The translations under genes were made by a program, and so were the position numbers. A DNA stretch of 64,000 bases from Hoeflea_A sp965228435 (GTDB taxonomy: Bacteria > Pseudomonadota > Alphaproteobacteria > Rhizobiales > Rhizobiaceae), in NCBI GenBank assembly GCA_965228435.1, contig OZ245818.1, positions 5,146,001-5,210,000 of the forward strand, given 5' to 3'. The notes below the pieces were generated by a model. It was not told the origin of the DNA. It searched no databases and worked only from the letters and a program-made list of their open reading frames with translations. Each line of letters starts with the position of its first letter. Position 1 is the stretch's first letter. Below, piece after piece: positions 50,391 through 59,720 of this stretch.

Positions 50391-53203
50391 TGGCCAAGCC
50401 GCTCCAGCAGCGCCGGCACATGCACCTGGTCGGCTTTGTAATTGCCGGTCAGCATGTACATCATGATGTTGACGCCAGAGCGGAAAGCGTGCTCGCGCTG
50501 AACCGGATCGGGCGGGACTGTCGGATAGACAGGAATGTTGTTTTCATCAATCGCCCAGGCACCGGCCAGATCATTGCCGGTGATGATGATCGAGGACACG
50601 CCGTCTCCACCGCGGGCGGGGCGATTGTCCGGATTTTCCGTTTCGAGCGCCGCTTCCACCCACAGCGGGCTGCCGCGATAGCGACCCGGGAAATCGTCGA
50701 GGATGTAAAAGGCCTTTGTCAGCACGTGGTCGCGTGGCACCGGTTCCAGTGCCGGGATGTCGAGGTCTGCGAGGATAGTTCGCAAGCGAGCAGTCTCGGG
50801 GCTGATGACGCCGGATTCGCTCAATCCCGCCAAAGCGTCGCGGGTGTCGAACAACACCGTGCCGCCATTTTTCATGAACGCGTCGACGCGGCTGATTGCA
50901 GCCGGTGAAGGCGGTTCCGCGTCTACCGATATTGGCCAGTAAAGCATGGGATAGAGTGCCAATGGGTCGGATTCGAGATCGATCCCGACCGGATCTCCCG
51001 GTTCCAGCGAAGTGCGGAAGGTGAGGAAACGGGTCAGGCCGCGCATCCCCTGAAGGCTGGCCTCATCGGTTCGCCTGTCACCCGTGACCACGTAGGCCAG
51101 ATGGGTTCGGTCCAGCGAGCTGAGAATATCGGCGTCGCCGGGGCGTGAGTCGTCAGCGAGAACATGACCGGCATTTGTCACAACGAGCGCCGTTGCAATG
51201 GCCAGTGCTATCGTTGCGGTGGCCGCACTCGAGCGCCGGGGCGTAAGGCGTGTCATGGCGCCTGCCATGAACAAGACGATCAGCGAGTCGGCGATCAGCA
51301 GCAGAACCGCTGACGTAAGAAGCGCCGGTCGGAGATCGACGCTTGCGTCGCCCGCGTAGCCGGATCGCACCAGAGTACCGTCGAACTCCGGCAATTGCAG
51401 AGGCTCTAAAACGTCTTCCGGCTGCATCAGGTTGAGGGCCAGGAAGCCGCTCTCGGTACCATAGAGCCCAGGTGGATTATCGAAATCGGCAACCGGCCGA
51501 ACGCCAGCGCTGATTTCCAGCGGCCGTGCGGCGCCGGAAGGTGCATTAAGCGCGCCATTCGCATCGAGCAGACGATAGGGCGGTAGGGTAGCTTCGCCGT
51601 TTTCGTCGGTATCGGAGCCGGCAGCTTTGGACAGCAGGATCGAACGCCTGAGCATTTCTACGAAGTGACCTGAGATCGGCAGCGTCGACCATGTTGCGTC
51701 TGCGGTAACATGGAACAGTATGATGCGTCCGCGTCCGAATTCTCGCCCGGTGACGAGAGGTGTGCCGTCAGCAAGACTGGCCCAGGTGTGGGCGGCCAGA
51801 TCAGTCGACGGTTCGGCCAGCACCTGCCGGCTAACCGTGATGTCATCGGGCCGGGGCATTCCGGCGAACGGTCCGGCCGGTGAAAACTCGCCCAGTGGCT
51901 GCGGTTCGCTCCACGATAGCGCTCCGCCGAGCGCCCGCTCGCCGCGTCGCAATTCGACCGGTACGAATGGATCGTCGGTGTTGCCGCCCGCCAGACGCGG
52001 CCCGGCGAAGCGCAGCAACAGGCCGCCACTATTGATCCAGTCGTCGAGCATGTCGGCGGCGTCGGATGGCAACGTGCCGATATCCGCCATTACAAGCACT
52101 GCGGGTCGCTGCTCGAGAACCTCTGAAAGAGCGTCCGACAATTCGGGCTGTTCCGGCAAAATGAGATCGGCGAACGGCTCCAACGCCCGTGTCAGGTAGT
52201 AGAGCGGCGACAGCAATGGTTGCGACAGATCAAGGGGCTCGGCAGAGAGCAGTGCGACCCGGCGGCGACGAAAGCTGTCATCAAGCAGATAGCGCGTTGC
52301 AGCAGTCGCAACGCCGTCCACCGATATGCTGGCAAAATCGTTGCGCAATTCAAACGGTGCCGTCAGGGTTGCTTGCCCTTTGTCAGATCCGCTCTCGAAC
52401 ACCAGGTCGCCATCGGCAATCGGTCGCCCCTTGCTGTCACTCGCGGTTACCGGAAAGCGCTCGCTTCCCGACGTGTCCAACCGCGTCGCTTCAAGCACGA
52501 AGCCCTGGGCATCATTGTTCGCCGCGGTCAGTGAGACGATATTGCGCTCGTCGCGTTCGAACAGCAGTAGCTCGGCCGGCCCCTTCGCCAGCAGAGCCTG
52601 CCACGCTTCTTCGCTGCCGCTTCCAGACAATCCCGACGACAGAATCGCCAGCGTCCCGATATTGGTGGTTTCGTAGGCGGTTAGCAGCGATACCAGGGCC
52701 GTTTGGTGATCTGTCTTGAGCGGGCGTGGTTCCGCGGCCTGCAGGCGCTCGCGCGCTGTTGATGCGGCGTTGGGAACAGCATTGTGCTGACGTTCGGCTG
52801 TAAACAGAATGGAGACCGGACGATTGGCCTCCTCCGCATTGGCGATCAGCCGTTCCGCAACAGCGACACGGTCGCTCCAGTCGGGTGCAGTCGACCAGCC
52901 ATTGTCCATCAGGATGACCAGAGGCCCCGCATCGCTGATCTGTGTGTTGTCCGGGTTGAGGACCGGGCGGGCGAGCGCAATGACAACGAGTGCAGCGATC
53001 ATCAGTCGCAAAAGGGTAAGCCACCAGGGGCTTTTCGACGGTGTTTCTTCCTTCTTCAACACCCGGGCGAGGATGCGCAAGGGCGGAAAAAGCTCGGTTC
53101 GCGGCCGTGGCGGCGTCAGTCGCAGCAGCCACCAGATGATCGGCAGTGCGAGCAAGCCAAAGAGCACCGCGGGTGCGCCAAATGCAAGCGGTAGGGCACT
53201 CAT
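50387..53203 (-). CDS. DUF4159-domain membrane protein (BatA-like N-terminus)
   Basis: A 938-residue protein. The N-terminus (~5-90) has two helices around PRPRTELFPPLRILARVLKK, a region shared with BatA-type proteins. The middle resembles a VWA/GATase-like mix (GPLVILMDNGWSTAPDW, DIGTLPSDAADMLDDWINSGG). One helix pair lies near 660-720. The C-terminal ~210 residues match DUF4159 (THLAYVVTGDRRTDEASLQG, MLYWPISVDAEPPSPAAIS, GGTVLFDTRDAL). ATG 53203 follows GGGAG; reading upstream would enter the DUF58 gene. It is co-translated with its neighbours by four-base overlaps. Confidence 0.86.
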   Translation of the reverse strand: MSALPLAFGAPAVLFGLLALPIIWWLLRLTPPRPRTELFPPLRILARVLKKEETPSKSPWWLTLLRLMIAALVVIALARPVLNPDNTQISDAGPLVILMDNGWSTAPDWSDRVAVAERLIANAEEANRPVSILFTAERQHNAVPNAASTARERLQAAEPRPLKTDHQTALVSLLTAYETTNIGTLAILSSGLSGSGSEEAWQALLAKGPAELLLFERDERNIVSLTAANNDAQGFVLEATRLDTSGSERFPVTASDSKGRPIADGDLVFESGSDKGQATLTAPFELRNDFASISVDGVATAATRYLLDDSFRRRRVALLSAEPLDLSQPLLSPLYYLTRALEPFADLILPEQPELSDALSEVLEQRPAVLVMADIGTLPSDAADMLDDWINSGGLLLRFAGPRLAGGNTDDPFVPVELRRGERALGGALSWSEPQPLGEFSPAGPFAGMPRPDDITVSRQVLAEPSTDLAAHTWASLADGTPLVTGREFGRGRIILFHVTADATWSTLPISGHFVEMLRRSILLSKAAGSDTDENGEATLPPYRLLDANGALNAPSGAARPLEISAGVRPVADFDNPPGLYGTESGFLALNLMQPEDVLEPLQLPEFDGTLVRSGYAGDASVDLRPALLTSAVLLLIADSLIVLFMAGAMTRLTPRRSSAATATIALAIATALVVTNAGHVLADDSRPGDADILSSLDRTHLAYVVTGDRRTDEASLQGMRGLTRFLTFRTSLEPGDPVGIDLESDPLALYPMLYWPISVDAEPPSPAAISRVDAFMKNGGTVLFDTRDALAGLSESGVISPETARLRTILADLDIPALEPVPRDHVLTKAFYILDDFPGRYRGSPLWVEAALETENPDNRPARGGDGVSSIIITGNDLAGAWAIDENNIPVYPTVPPDPVQREHAFRSGVNIMMYMLTGNYKADQVHVPALLERLGQ

Positions 53204-54120
53204 CGATGCACTCCCGTTGAGCCGATGCCGGTGACTCCGGACATCACGGTGTGTAAGGCCACGAGCGCTGTCGATGCCGGTTGGTCGGTGTGGTGCGTGA
53301 TGAAGTTCCAACCGAGACGGCGGAGGTTTTCGGCAATGCCCTCACGACGCGCCAAATAGGTTTGCCTGTACTCGGAGTGCACCGTTTCGGCACGTCCGGC
53401 CGTCAGTTTGTCGCCGCTTTCCGGATCGATGAATTCCGTACGGCCGTTGTAAGGGAAGCTTTCTTCGACCGGGTCGCAGATTTCGAGAACATGGCCACGC
53501 ACACCACGCCGCGCAATCGGCGCCAGCCGCTCAATCACCTCTTCCGCCGGATCGAGAAAGTCCGAAATCAGCACCAGATCACTGCGCCGTCCGATCAGTG
53601 ACAGTTCAGGGAAGGTGTCGGACATGGTTTGCAAGCTGATGGCCGCTGCCAGCCTCTCGGCCGCATTGCGCGCGGCAACCGGGTCCATGACGCCTGGGCA
53701 TGCGATACGTTCTCCGGATCGCGCCAGGATCTCTGCAAGCGCCAGGAGGATGACCATGGCGCGGCTTTGCTTCGAAACCGTTGCGAGTTCCGATTTGAAG
53801 AGCATTGATGGGGATGAATCGGCCCACAGCCACACGGTGTGAGCGGCTTCCCACTCATTGTCGCGCACATAGGTGTGGTCATCACGCGCGGAGCGCCGCC
53901 AGTCGATACGCGCCAGGCTCTCGCCTTCGACATAGGGCCTGAACTGCCAGAAATTCTCGCCGATACCGCGTTTGCGTCGGCCATGCCAGCCGGCGATCAC
54001 CGTATTGGCGACCCGGTTCGATTCGACCAGCAAATCCGGAATATACGCGGCCCTCTGCCGCGCGCGGGCGAGGGCTGCCGTTGTGGTTACGGCCTCAGCG
54101 GCCTGACCGATCGGCGCCAC
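53200..54120 (-). CDS. DUF58-domain protein
   Basis: About 306 residues. DUF58 proteins are VWA-like partners of MoxR ATPases. The conserved core is seen as NFWQFRPYVEGESLARIDWRRSA (split at 20 residues: FWQFRPYVEGESLARIDWRR), then VWLWADSSPSMLF, where the DxSxS metal-binding motif is present, and LVLISDFLDPAEE. The start is probably GTG 54120 with GGAG ten bases upstream, just after the MoxR stop codon. Such pairs are thought to help assemble or activate other protein complexes. Confidence 0.88.
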   Translation of the reverse strand: MAPIGQAAEAVTTTAALARARQRAAYIPDLLVESNRVANTVIAGWHGRRKRGIGENFWQFRPYVEGESLARIDWRRSARDDHTYVRDNEWEAAHTVWLWADSSPSMLFKSELATVSKQSRAMVILLALAEILARSGERIACPGVMDPVAARNAAERLAAAISLQTMSDTFPELSLIGRRSDLVLISDFLDPAEEVIERLAPIARRGVRGHVLEICDPVEESFPYNGRTEFIDPESGDKLTAGRAETVHSEYRQTYLARREGIAENLRRLGWNFITHHTDQPASTALVALHTVMSGVTGIGSTGVHR

Positions 54121-54125
54121 CGGGT

Positions 54126-55142
54126 CTAGTCTCCGCGCGCCTTTGCAACGAGCCCGGCGATCACATCTCGAATGTGAATGCCTTCCGCTCGTGCGGCGAA
54201 TGTCAGTGCCATGCGATGCTGGAGGATCGGCTGAGCAAGGGCGTGGACGTCGTCCACGGAAGGCGCCAATCGACCATCGTAGAGCGCGCGGGCCCGCACG
54301 CACAGCATCATGGCCTGGCCGGCACGCGGGCCGGGTCCCCAGGCGATATTGCGATCTGTTTCCTCGTGGCCGGTACCAGGACGGGCCAGACGCACCAAAG
54401 ACAGAATGGCGTCGACCACCGTTTCACTGACTGGCATGCGGCGCACCAGCGCCTGGATTTCCTGCAGCCGAGAGCTGGTCAGCACCGCCCGAGGACTGGC
54501 TTCCTCCACGCCTGTTGTTTCCAGCAATACGCGGCGCTCGGCTTCGAGTTCCGGGTAGTCGACGTCGACCTGCATCAAAAAGCGGTCAAGCTGTGCTTCC
54601 GGAAGCGGATAGGTGCCTTCCTGTTCCAACGGGTTCTGCGTCGCCAATACGTGAAATGGTTCGGGCAGATCGTGGCGGGCGCCGGCGACTGTCACGTGGT
54701 ACTCCTGCATGGCCTGCAGCAGTGCCGACTGGGTGCGCGGCGAAGCGCGGTTGATTTCGTCGGCCATCAGAAGCTGGGTGAAGATCGGACCGGGCACGAA
54801 TCGAAAGCTGCGGCGGCCCTCTTCGTCCTGATCCATGACTTCAGAGCCGAGAATGTCCGATGGCATGAGATCCGGCGTAAACTGAATACGGTTGTCGTCG
54901 AGACCAAGCACCGTGCCAAGTGTGGAAACCAGCTTCGTCTTGGCGAGGCCGGGAACACCGACGAGCAGCGCGTGCCCACCGGAAAGTACCGCAAGGATGG
55001 TCTGCTCCACCACGTCCTGCTGGCCAAAGATGACGTTGCCGATCTCCTTGCGTACGGCGGCGATGTCGGTCAGCGCGGATTCCGCGGCGGCAACCACCTC
55101 CTCGTCGTCCAGAGCCGGCGTGGTGCCTTCAACAATGCCCAT
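54126..55142 (-). CDS. MoxR-family AAA+ ATPase
   Basis: A 338-residue MoxR chaperone-like ATPase. Walker A is GVPGLAKT (62-69). Walker B is LMADEINRA, and sensor-1 falls in VLATQNPLEQEGTYPLPEAQ, with LDRFLMQV next. All are characteristic of the MRP subfamily. ATG 55142 follows GGAGAGGAC; an in-frame ATG 17 codons upstream is less likely. It heads the operon MoxR-DUF58-DUF4159-membrane protein and diverges from DUF1285. The 285-base gap 55143-55427 holds the two promoters and no other gene I can support. Confidence 0.94.
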   Translation of the reverse strand: MGIVEGTTPALDDEEVVAAAESALTDIAAVRKEIGNVIFGQQDVVEQTILAVLSGGHALLVGVPGLAKTKLVSTLGTVLGLDDNRIQFTPDLMPSDILGSEVMDQDEEGRRSFRFVPGPIFTQLLMADEINRASPRTQSALLQAMQEYHVTVAGARHDLPEPFHVLATQNPLEQEGTYPLPEAQLDRFLMQVDVDYPELEAERRVLLETTGVEEASPRAVLTSSRLQEIQALVRRMPVSETVVDAILSLVRLARPGTGHEETDRNIAWGPGPRAGQAMMLCVRARALYDGRLAPSVDDVHALAQPILQHRMALTFAARAEGIHIRDVIAGLVAKARGD

Positions 55143-55427
55143 ATAGTCCTCTCCGTCGCTTTGAGTTGGGGGCAATCCCAGCTTATCATGCATTAATTGG
55201 TGCAGCCCGGGAATCCATCAATGATCTGTGGATGGGATAGTTGGTCAAGATCGGTATCCTTGCCAATGCTTCAGCAGTGAACAATTCGTGATTAGGATCA
55301 AAGCTGGACCAGACAATGGCAGAATAAGGTATTTTCGTCATCGCCGGCAATCTGTCAAAGGGCCGGTGTCGGTTCGAAAGGCGCTGCCGCGAACCTCTTG
55401 AGTGTATGACAACATTTCCCATGTTTT

Positions 55428-56069
55428 ATGGCGCAGATCGAAAGCGAACCCGGAATCAAAATGGCAGCAGATGAACTATCGCCGGAAGACGCGGCGAGCC
55501 TCGAAGCACTCATCTCCCGTTCGGTGGGGCAAGATCGCGGCTTGCCGCCGGTCGATCAATGGCAGCCGGAGCGATGCGGCGATCTCGATATGGAGATCAA
55601 GGCCGACGGAACGTGGTCTTACCGTGGAACGCCGATCAGTCGGGAACCCATGGTGCGGTTGTTCTCGACCATTCTGCGCAAGGATGCTGATGGTGCAACC
55701 TATCTGGTCACACCGGTCGAGAAGCTTCGGATTCGTGTTGAGGACGCGCCGTTTATCGCGGTCGAGGTGAGTGTGACGCAGCGCGGCGGCCAACAGGTTT
55801 TGACGTTCAGGACAAATGTCGGCGATGTCGTTGAAGCCGGTAATGATCATCCACTTCGCTTCGACATCGCTGACGAGAACGAGCCGCTCAAGCCGTATCT
55901 TCGGGTTCGCGGCCGGCTGGAGGCCCTGCTCAGCCGTGCCGTGATGTATGAGGTTGTGGATCTCGGTCGTAGCGAGATGGTGGACGGAGTCGAGACCTTC
56001 TGTGTGGGTTCCGGCGGAGCGATTTTTCCGATCATGCCCATGTCCCGGCTGGAAGAGTTGTCACAATGA
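55428..56069 (+). CDS. DUF1285-family protein
   Basis: A 213-residue soluble protein. The family block is GDLDMEIKADGTWSYRGTPI, followed by REPMVRLFSTILRKD, LVTPVEKLRIRVEDAPF and HPLRFDIADENEPLKPYLRV. Structures of the family show a beta-rich fold with no known activity. It overlaps the start of the CoA pyrophosphatase gene by four bases, and the set DUF1285-NUDIX-cca is a conserved neighbourhood in Hyphomicrobiales. ATG 55428 is used; ATG 55461 has a better-placed GGA. Confidence 0.88.
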   Translation: MAQIESEPGIKMAADELSPEDAASLEALISRSVGQDRGLPPVDQWQPERCGDLDMEIKADGTWSYRGTPISREPMVRLFSTILRKDADGATYLVTPVEKLRIRVEDAPFIAVEVSVTQRGGQQVLTFRTNVGDVVEAGNDHPLRFDIADENEPLKPYLRVRGRLEALLSRAVMYEVVDLGRSEMVDGVETFCVGSGGAIFPIMPMSRLEELSQ

Positions 56070-56695
56070 AAGTCCATACCGAGGAATTCAGCGCCGCGAC
56101 TTTTCGGGCGCGTGCCACGCAGGACAATGGAGATGTTGACTGGCGCCAATATGGCGATCACCGGCTCAATCGGGACATTGCTGATCGGTTGGCCGAAGAG
56201 AAGCTTCGCGATGCGGCGGTTCTGGTTCCGCTTGTCGATCATGGCGACCGAACGAGCGTGCTGTTGACCCAGCGCACCCAGTCGATGCGGACCCATTCGG
56301 GGCAGATCGCTTTTCCGGGTGGAGCCGTTGACCGGGAAGACGCATCGATCGAAGCGGCGGCGATGCGCGAGGCTGAAGAGGAAATCGGCCTGTCGCCGTC
56401 CCTGGTCGAGGCGGTGGGTCGGCTGCCGGACTATCTGACCATTTCGGGTTTTCGCGTGGTTCCTGTGCTTGCGGTCGTTCGAGAGGAATATTCGCTGTCG
56501 ATCAATCGCGAGGAGGTCGACGATGCCTTCGAAGTGCCGTTCGATTTTCTGATGGATCCAACCAATCACAGGCGTGAAAGCCGTTTCTGGGACGGCAAGG
56601 AACGCCATTACTACACCATGCCCTACAAGGATCGATTCATCTGGGGCGTGACGGCCGGCATACTTCGAACGCTTTATGAAAGACACTACGCATGA
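56066..56695 (+). CDS. CoA pyrophosphatase (NUDIX, NudL-like)
   Basis: A 209-residue NUDIX enzyme that cleaves CoA and its derivatives to 4'-phosphopantetheine and 3',5'-ADP. The subfamily mark RTHSGQIAFPGG (UPF0035 motif) runs straight into the NUDIX box, with AAAMREAEEEIGL as its helix. A second marker is DYLTISGFRVVPVLAVV. The gene is coupled to DUF1285 upstream and to cca downstream by four-base overlaps. Confidence 0.93.
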   Translation: MKVHTEEFSAATFRARATQDNGDVDWRQYGDHRLNRDIADRLAEEKLRDAAVLVPLVDHGDRTSVLLTQRTQSMRTHSGQIAFPGGAVDREDASIEAAAMREAEEEIGLSPSLVEAVGRLPDYLTISGFRVVPVLAVVREEYSLSINREEVDDAFEVPFDFLMDPTNHRRESRFWDGKERHYYTMPYKDRFIWGVTAGILRTLYERHYA

Positions 56696-57945
56696 GCGAA
56701 GGTGAGGGTGCGGCAAGTATCGCGACTGCGGACTGGTTTAACAGAGCTGCGGTGCAAACAGTGATGACACTGCTCAACGATGCGGGTGAGGCCCGCGTTG
56801 TGGGTGGTGCGGTTCGCAACACTCTGATGGGATTGCCGGTCGGAGATATCGATATTGCGACGACGTTGTTACCGGAGGATGTGGCGGAGCTGGCGTTGGC
56901 TGCGGGAATCAAATGTGTGCCGACCGGAATCGCACACGGAACGGTTACGTTGGTCGTTGATGGAGAGCCACTCGAAGTCACGACGCTTCGCGTAGACGTT
57001 GCAACCGATGGGCGTCGAGCCGAGGTTGCGTTCAGCACCGATTGGGAAACGGACGCCAAGCGTCGAGACCTGACGATGAATGGGCTTTACGCCGACGCAA
57101 GCGGCCATGTCATCGACCCGGTGGGCGGCGTTGCCGATATCAATTCGGGAACGGTGCGTTTTATCGGTGATGCGGCAACACGTATCGAGGAAGACTATCT
57201 GAGGATCTTGCGGTTTTTCCGGTTTTTCGCCTGGTATGGGAAAGGGCGGCCCGACGCCGATGGTCTGCGTGCCTGCGCGCGGCTCAAGTCAGGACTTGCG
57301 CAACTTTCTTCGGAACGGGTCTGGTCGGAGCTCAATCGACTATTGGCTGCACCGGATCCGTGTCGCTCGCTGTTGTGGATGCGACAATCCGGTGTGCTCG
57401 ACGTGGTGCTGCCAGAGAGCGAAAAATGGGGCATCGATGCGATTTTTCCGCTGGTGCGTTCGGAGACGGATCTGGATTGGCCCGCGGATGCGCTCTTGCG
57501 GTTGATGGCGATCGTGCCGCCGGATGGTCAACGCATGGCAGCGCTTGCGGATCGGTTGCGTCTTTCCAATGCTGAAGCCAAACGCCTGCGCGCCTGGGCA
57601 GACACCGTCAGTCCTCCGGACGATCTGGCGGATACTGCGTTGCGCAGACTGCTTTATCGCAGTGGGCCTGGCCCCGTTGTTGATCGTCTCAGACTGAGGC
57701 TTGCCCAGTTGCGTGGCAAGGCGGAAACGGAGGACGAGGCGCTCATCTCGGCTGGTTCGGTGTCGCGGCTTCTGACGGTCGCAGAAGGCTGGCAACGACC
57801 CAAATTTCCATTGACTGGCGGCGACCTGAAAAAAAGTGGTCTTGATGCGGGACCCGAGATGGGGCGGGAACTGTCACGCCTGGAGGACCTTTGGATTGAC
57901 AGTGATTTTACGCTCAGCCGGGACGAATTGTTGTCGAGGCTCTGA
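56692..57945 (+). CDS. cca: CCA tRNA nucleotidyltransferase / poly(A) polymerase family
   Basis: A 417-residue class II nucleotidyltransferase that adds the CCA end to tRNAs. The head domain shows VVGGAVRNTLMGLPVGDIDI with the catalytic Asp pair, followed by RRAEVAFSTDWETDAKRRDLTMNGLY in two motif parts and RIEEDYLRILRFFRFFAWYG, which forms the neck. The C-terminal body carries no HD domain, as is usual in alphaproteobacteria. It ends a three-gene run. Poly(A) polymerase activity cannot be excluded by sequence. Confidence 0.93.
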   Translation: MSEGEGAASIATADWFNRAAVQTVMTLLNDAGEARVVGGAVRNTLMGLPVGDIDIATTLLPEDVAELALAAGIKCVPTGIAHGTVTLVVDGEPLEVTTLRVDVATDGRRAEVAFSTDWETDAKRRDLTMNGLYADASGHVIDPVGGVADINSGTVRFIGDAATRIEEDYLRILRFFRFFAWYGKGRPDADGLRACARLKSGLAQLSSERVWSELNRLLAAPDPCRSLLWMRQSGVLDVVLPESEKWGIDAIFPLVRSETDLDWPADALLRLMAIVPPDGQRMAALADRLRLSNAEAKRLRAWADTVSPPDDLADTALRRLLYRSGPGPVVDRLRLRLAQLRGKAETEDEALISAGSVSRLLTVAEGWQRPKFPLTGGDLKKSGLDAGPEMGRELSRLEDLWIDSDFTLSRDELLSRL

Positions 57946-58044
57946 CATCCAAGCGATTGGAGGGCACTGGAATTCCACAAAGAGACACCCACTTAAAAGT
58001 TGACGCAATGGTACGGCAACTGAATTCTGCGAGTGGAGGCAGGC

Positions 58045-58344
58045 ATGAGTAAGAAACTTTTGGCGGGCTTTTTCTGCATCGCGACGATTCTTCTGCCGGG
58101 TGCGGTACACGCCCAAACGACTTCGGAGCAAATGACGTGCGCCCAGGCCGTGTCGACTTATGAACGTAACGGGCGGATTTATGTGAGAACCGGGAGCGGT
58201 TCAGTGCTGCCGATTTACCGACCGGCCCCGGTAAGTCAGCGCAGCCAGGTGTTCTGCCGGCCACAAGAAAGCCGAAGCCGCTACAACGTCCGCACCAGCG
58301 ACAAGCGCCGCTGCACGATTGGGTATTATTGCGTTGCGCGGTAA
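58045..58344 (+). CDS. Small exported hypothetical protein
   Basis: A 99-residue protein with a clear signal peptide (MSKKLLAGFFCIATILL, cut after VHA or AQT near 24-25). The ~75-residue mature part is basic and has four cysteines (TCAQAV, FCRPQE, RCTIGYYC), enough for two disulphides. The GxIYVRTGSGSVLPIY segment looks like a small beta-sheet. It is seen in several Hyphomicrobiales only as a hypothetical. GGAGG precedes ATG 58045. Confidence 0.72.
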   Translation: MSKKLLAGFFCIATILLPGAVHAQTTSEQMTCAQAVSTYERNGRIYVRTGSGSVLPIYRPAPVSQRSQVFCRPQESRSRYNVRTSDKRRCTIGYYCVAR

Positions 58345-58401
58345 CCGCGACGGGTGAGGTGGTGACAAGAGGTCGTGTGATCGTCGTCGCGTGCAGTGAG
58401 T

Positions 58402-59322
58402 TCAAATCGCTCCCTCAGCGACTTCTTTGGCTAGCCATTCCCTGAAGATCCTGATGTTGTCCCGGTTCTCGTGGCCCCGCGGACAGACGAAATAGAATGC
58501 CCGTTTCACGCTGATCTCCATTCCGAACGGTGCGACCAGTCGGCCGCTGTCCAGGTCGCGTTGGGCGAGCACCTTGCGAGCCAGCACCACACCGGCACCC
58601 TCCACAGCGGCATCGATAGCATGGTCGGCCAGGTTGAAACGCAAACCGCGGTCGGCATCTACTCCTTCGACGCCGGCTTTCTGTAGCCAGCCGCGCCAGT
58701 TTGGCGCTTCCGGTGCAATGTGGACGAGTGACTCGTCATGGATCAGTGTCGCATGCCTGAGATCCGACGGCGTGCGGATGGCGGAAGGGCCTTCCAGCAG
58801 CGATGGGCTGCACATGGGCAGCATGACGTCTTCAAACAGCATCTCGGAGAACAGATCCGGATAGACGCCGGAACCAAAGCGGATCGCTGCATCGATGCCA
58901 TCGCCACGAAAATCGGTCAGGGCAAGATTGGCGGCAATCCGCAGGTCGATCTGAGGATGCGCAGCGACAAATCGGTAGAGGCGTGGCGCCAACCATTTTG
59001 CTGAAAAGGCCGGTCCGGTGGTGACGACGATCACATTATCATCACGCCGCTGCTCCAGCCGCCGAACCGCTCGCAGCAGGCACTCGAAGCCCTCTCTGAT
59101 CTCCGGCTGGATAAGGCGGCCGGCATCCGTCAATTCGACGCGACGGGTTTTTCGGTGGAAGAGGAGCGTCTGCAGAAACTCCTCGAGCCCCTTGATCTGG
59201 TGCGACAGGGCAGCCGGCGTAACGTTCAACTCATCGGCCGCCCGGCTGAAGCTTTCATGGCGGGCGGCCGCTTCGAAAGCACGCAAAGCATTCAGCGGCG
59301 GCATTAGAGGTGGATTGCTCAT
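58402..59322 (-). CDS. LysR-family regulator (GcvA-like subgroup)
   Basis: A 306-residue LysR regulator. The N-terminus PPLNALRAFEAAARHESFSR and the HTH AADELNVTPAALSHQIKGLE are typical of the GcvA/AmpR-like subgroup. The effector domain shows the subgroup's DFRGDGIDAAIRFGSGVYP. GcvA itself controls glycine cleavage, but no gcv genes are here. The neighbour on the other side of its promoter is only a very small gene at 59437, so its target is unclear. Confidence 0.91.
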   Translation of the reverse strand: MSNPPLMPPLNALRAFEAAARHESFSRAADELNVTPAALSHQIKGLEEFLQTLLFHRKTRRVELTDAGRLIQPEIREGFECLLRAVRRLEQRRDDNVIVVTTGPAFSAKWLAPRLYRFVAAHPQIDLRIAANLALTDFRGDGIDAAIRFGSGVYPDLFSEMLFEDVMLPMCSPSLLEGPSAIRTPSDLRHATLIHDESLVHIAPEAPNWRGWLQKAGVEGVDADRGLRFNLADHAIDAAVEGAGVVLARKVLAQRDLDSGRLVAPFGMEISVKRAFYFVCPRGHENRDNIRIFREWLAKEVAEGAI

Positions 59323-59436
59323 GGATTAGATTTTCTGAACTATCGATTTAGATAAAGTCGTTTGTCGGCCGCAAAATATAAGGGCATATACCCTGTCATG
59401 CCAGCGAATATAGATGAGAAAATTATAGGTGTGACA

Positions 59437-59583
59437 ATGTTGAGAAGCGAACTTCCGAATGTCTCCAGGCTAACCGGCGCCGATTTGCAGCGGATCATGG
59501 CCCACGGTCGCGCATTGCGAGCTGCTGAAACCCGAGACACGTTTCACCGTGCGATGCAGCTTTTCCGGTCTTTCTGGAATTGA
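59437..59583 (+). CDS. Very small hypothetical protein
   Basis: A 48-residue basic protein (VSRLTGADLQRIMAHGRALR, ending in MQLFRSFWN) that could form one long amphipathic helix. AGGTG lies five bases before the ATG at 59437; the frame stays open back to 59362. It reminds me of the small basic helical proteins common in Hyphomicrobiales but is not a DUF1127 match. It is divergent from the LysR gene. Treat as tentative. Confidence 0.42.
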   Translation: MLRSELPNVSRLTGADLQRIMAHGRALRAAETRDTFHRAMQLFRSFWN

Positions 59584-59720
59584 GGGCTGAACGTTCCCCA
59601 ACCTGAGCGGCGGAATCAAAACTCACAACCACATTGAATGTCTGAGCCGGCGCGCGCGTCTCCCAAGGACGCGCGCGATGCTGTTATGCTTGCGTCGGAA
59701 TCAGAAAACGGGTGGTTACG

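Noticed and set aside
58402..59583. GcvA-like regulator suggesting a glycine riboswitch or glycine-cleavage operon nearby
   Set aside because: No gcvT/H/P genes are present, and the intergenic region shows no glycine-aptamer core.
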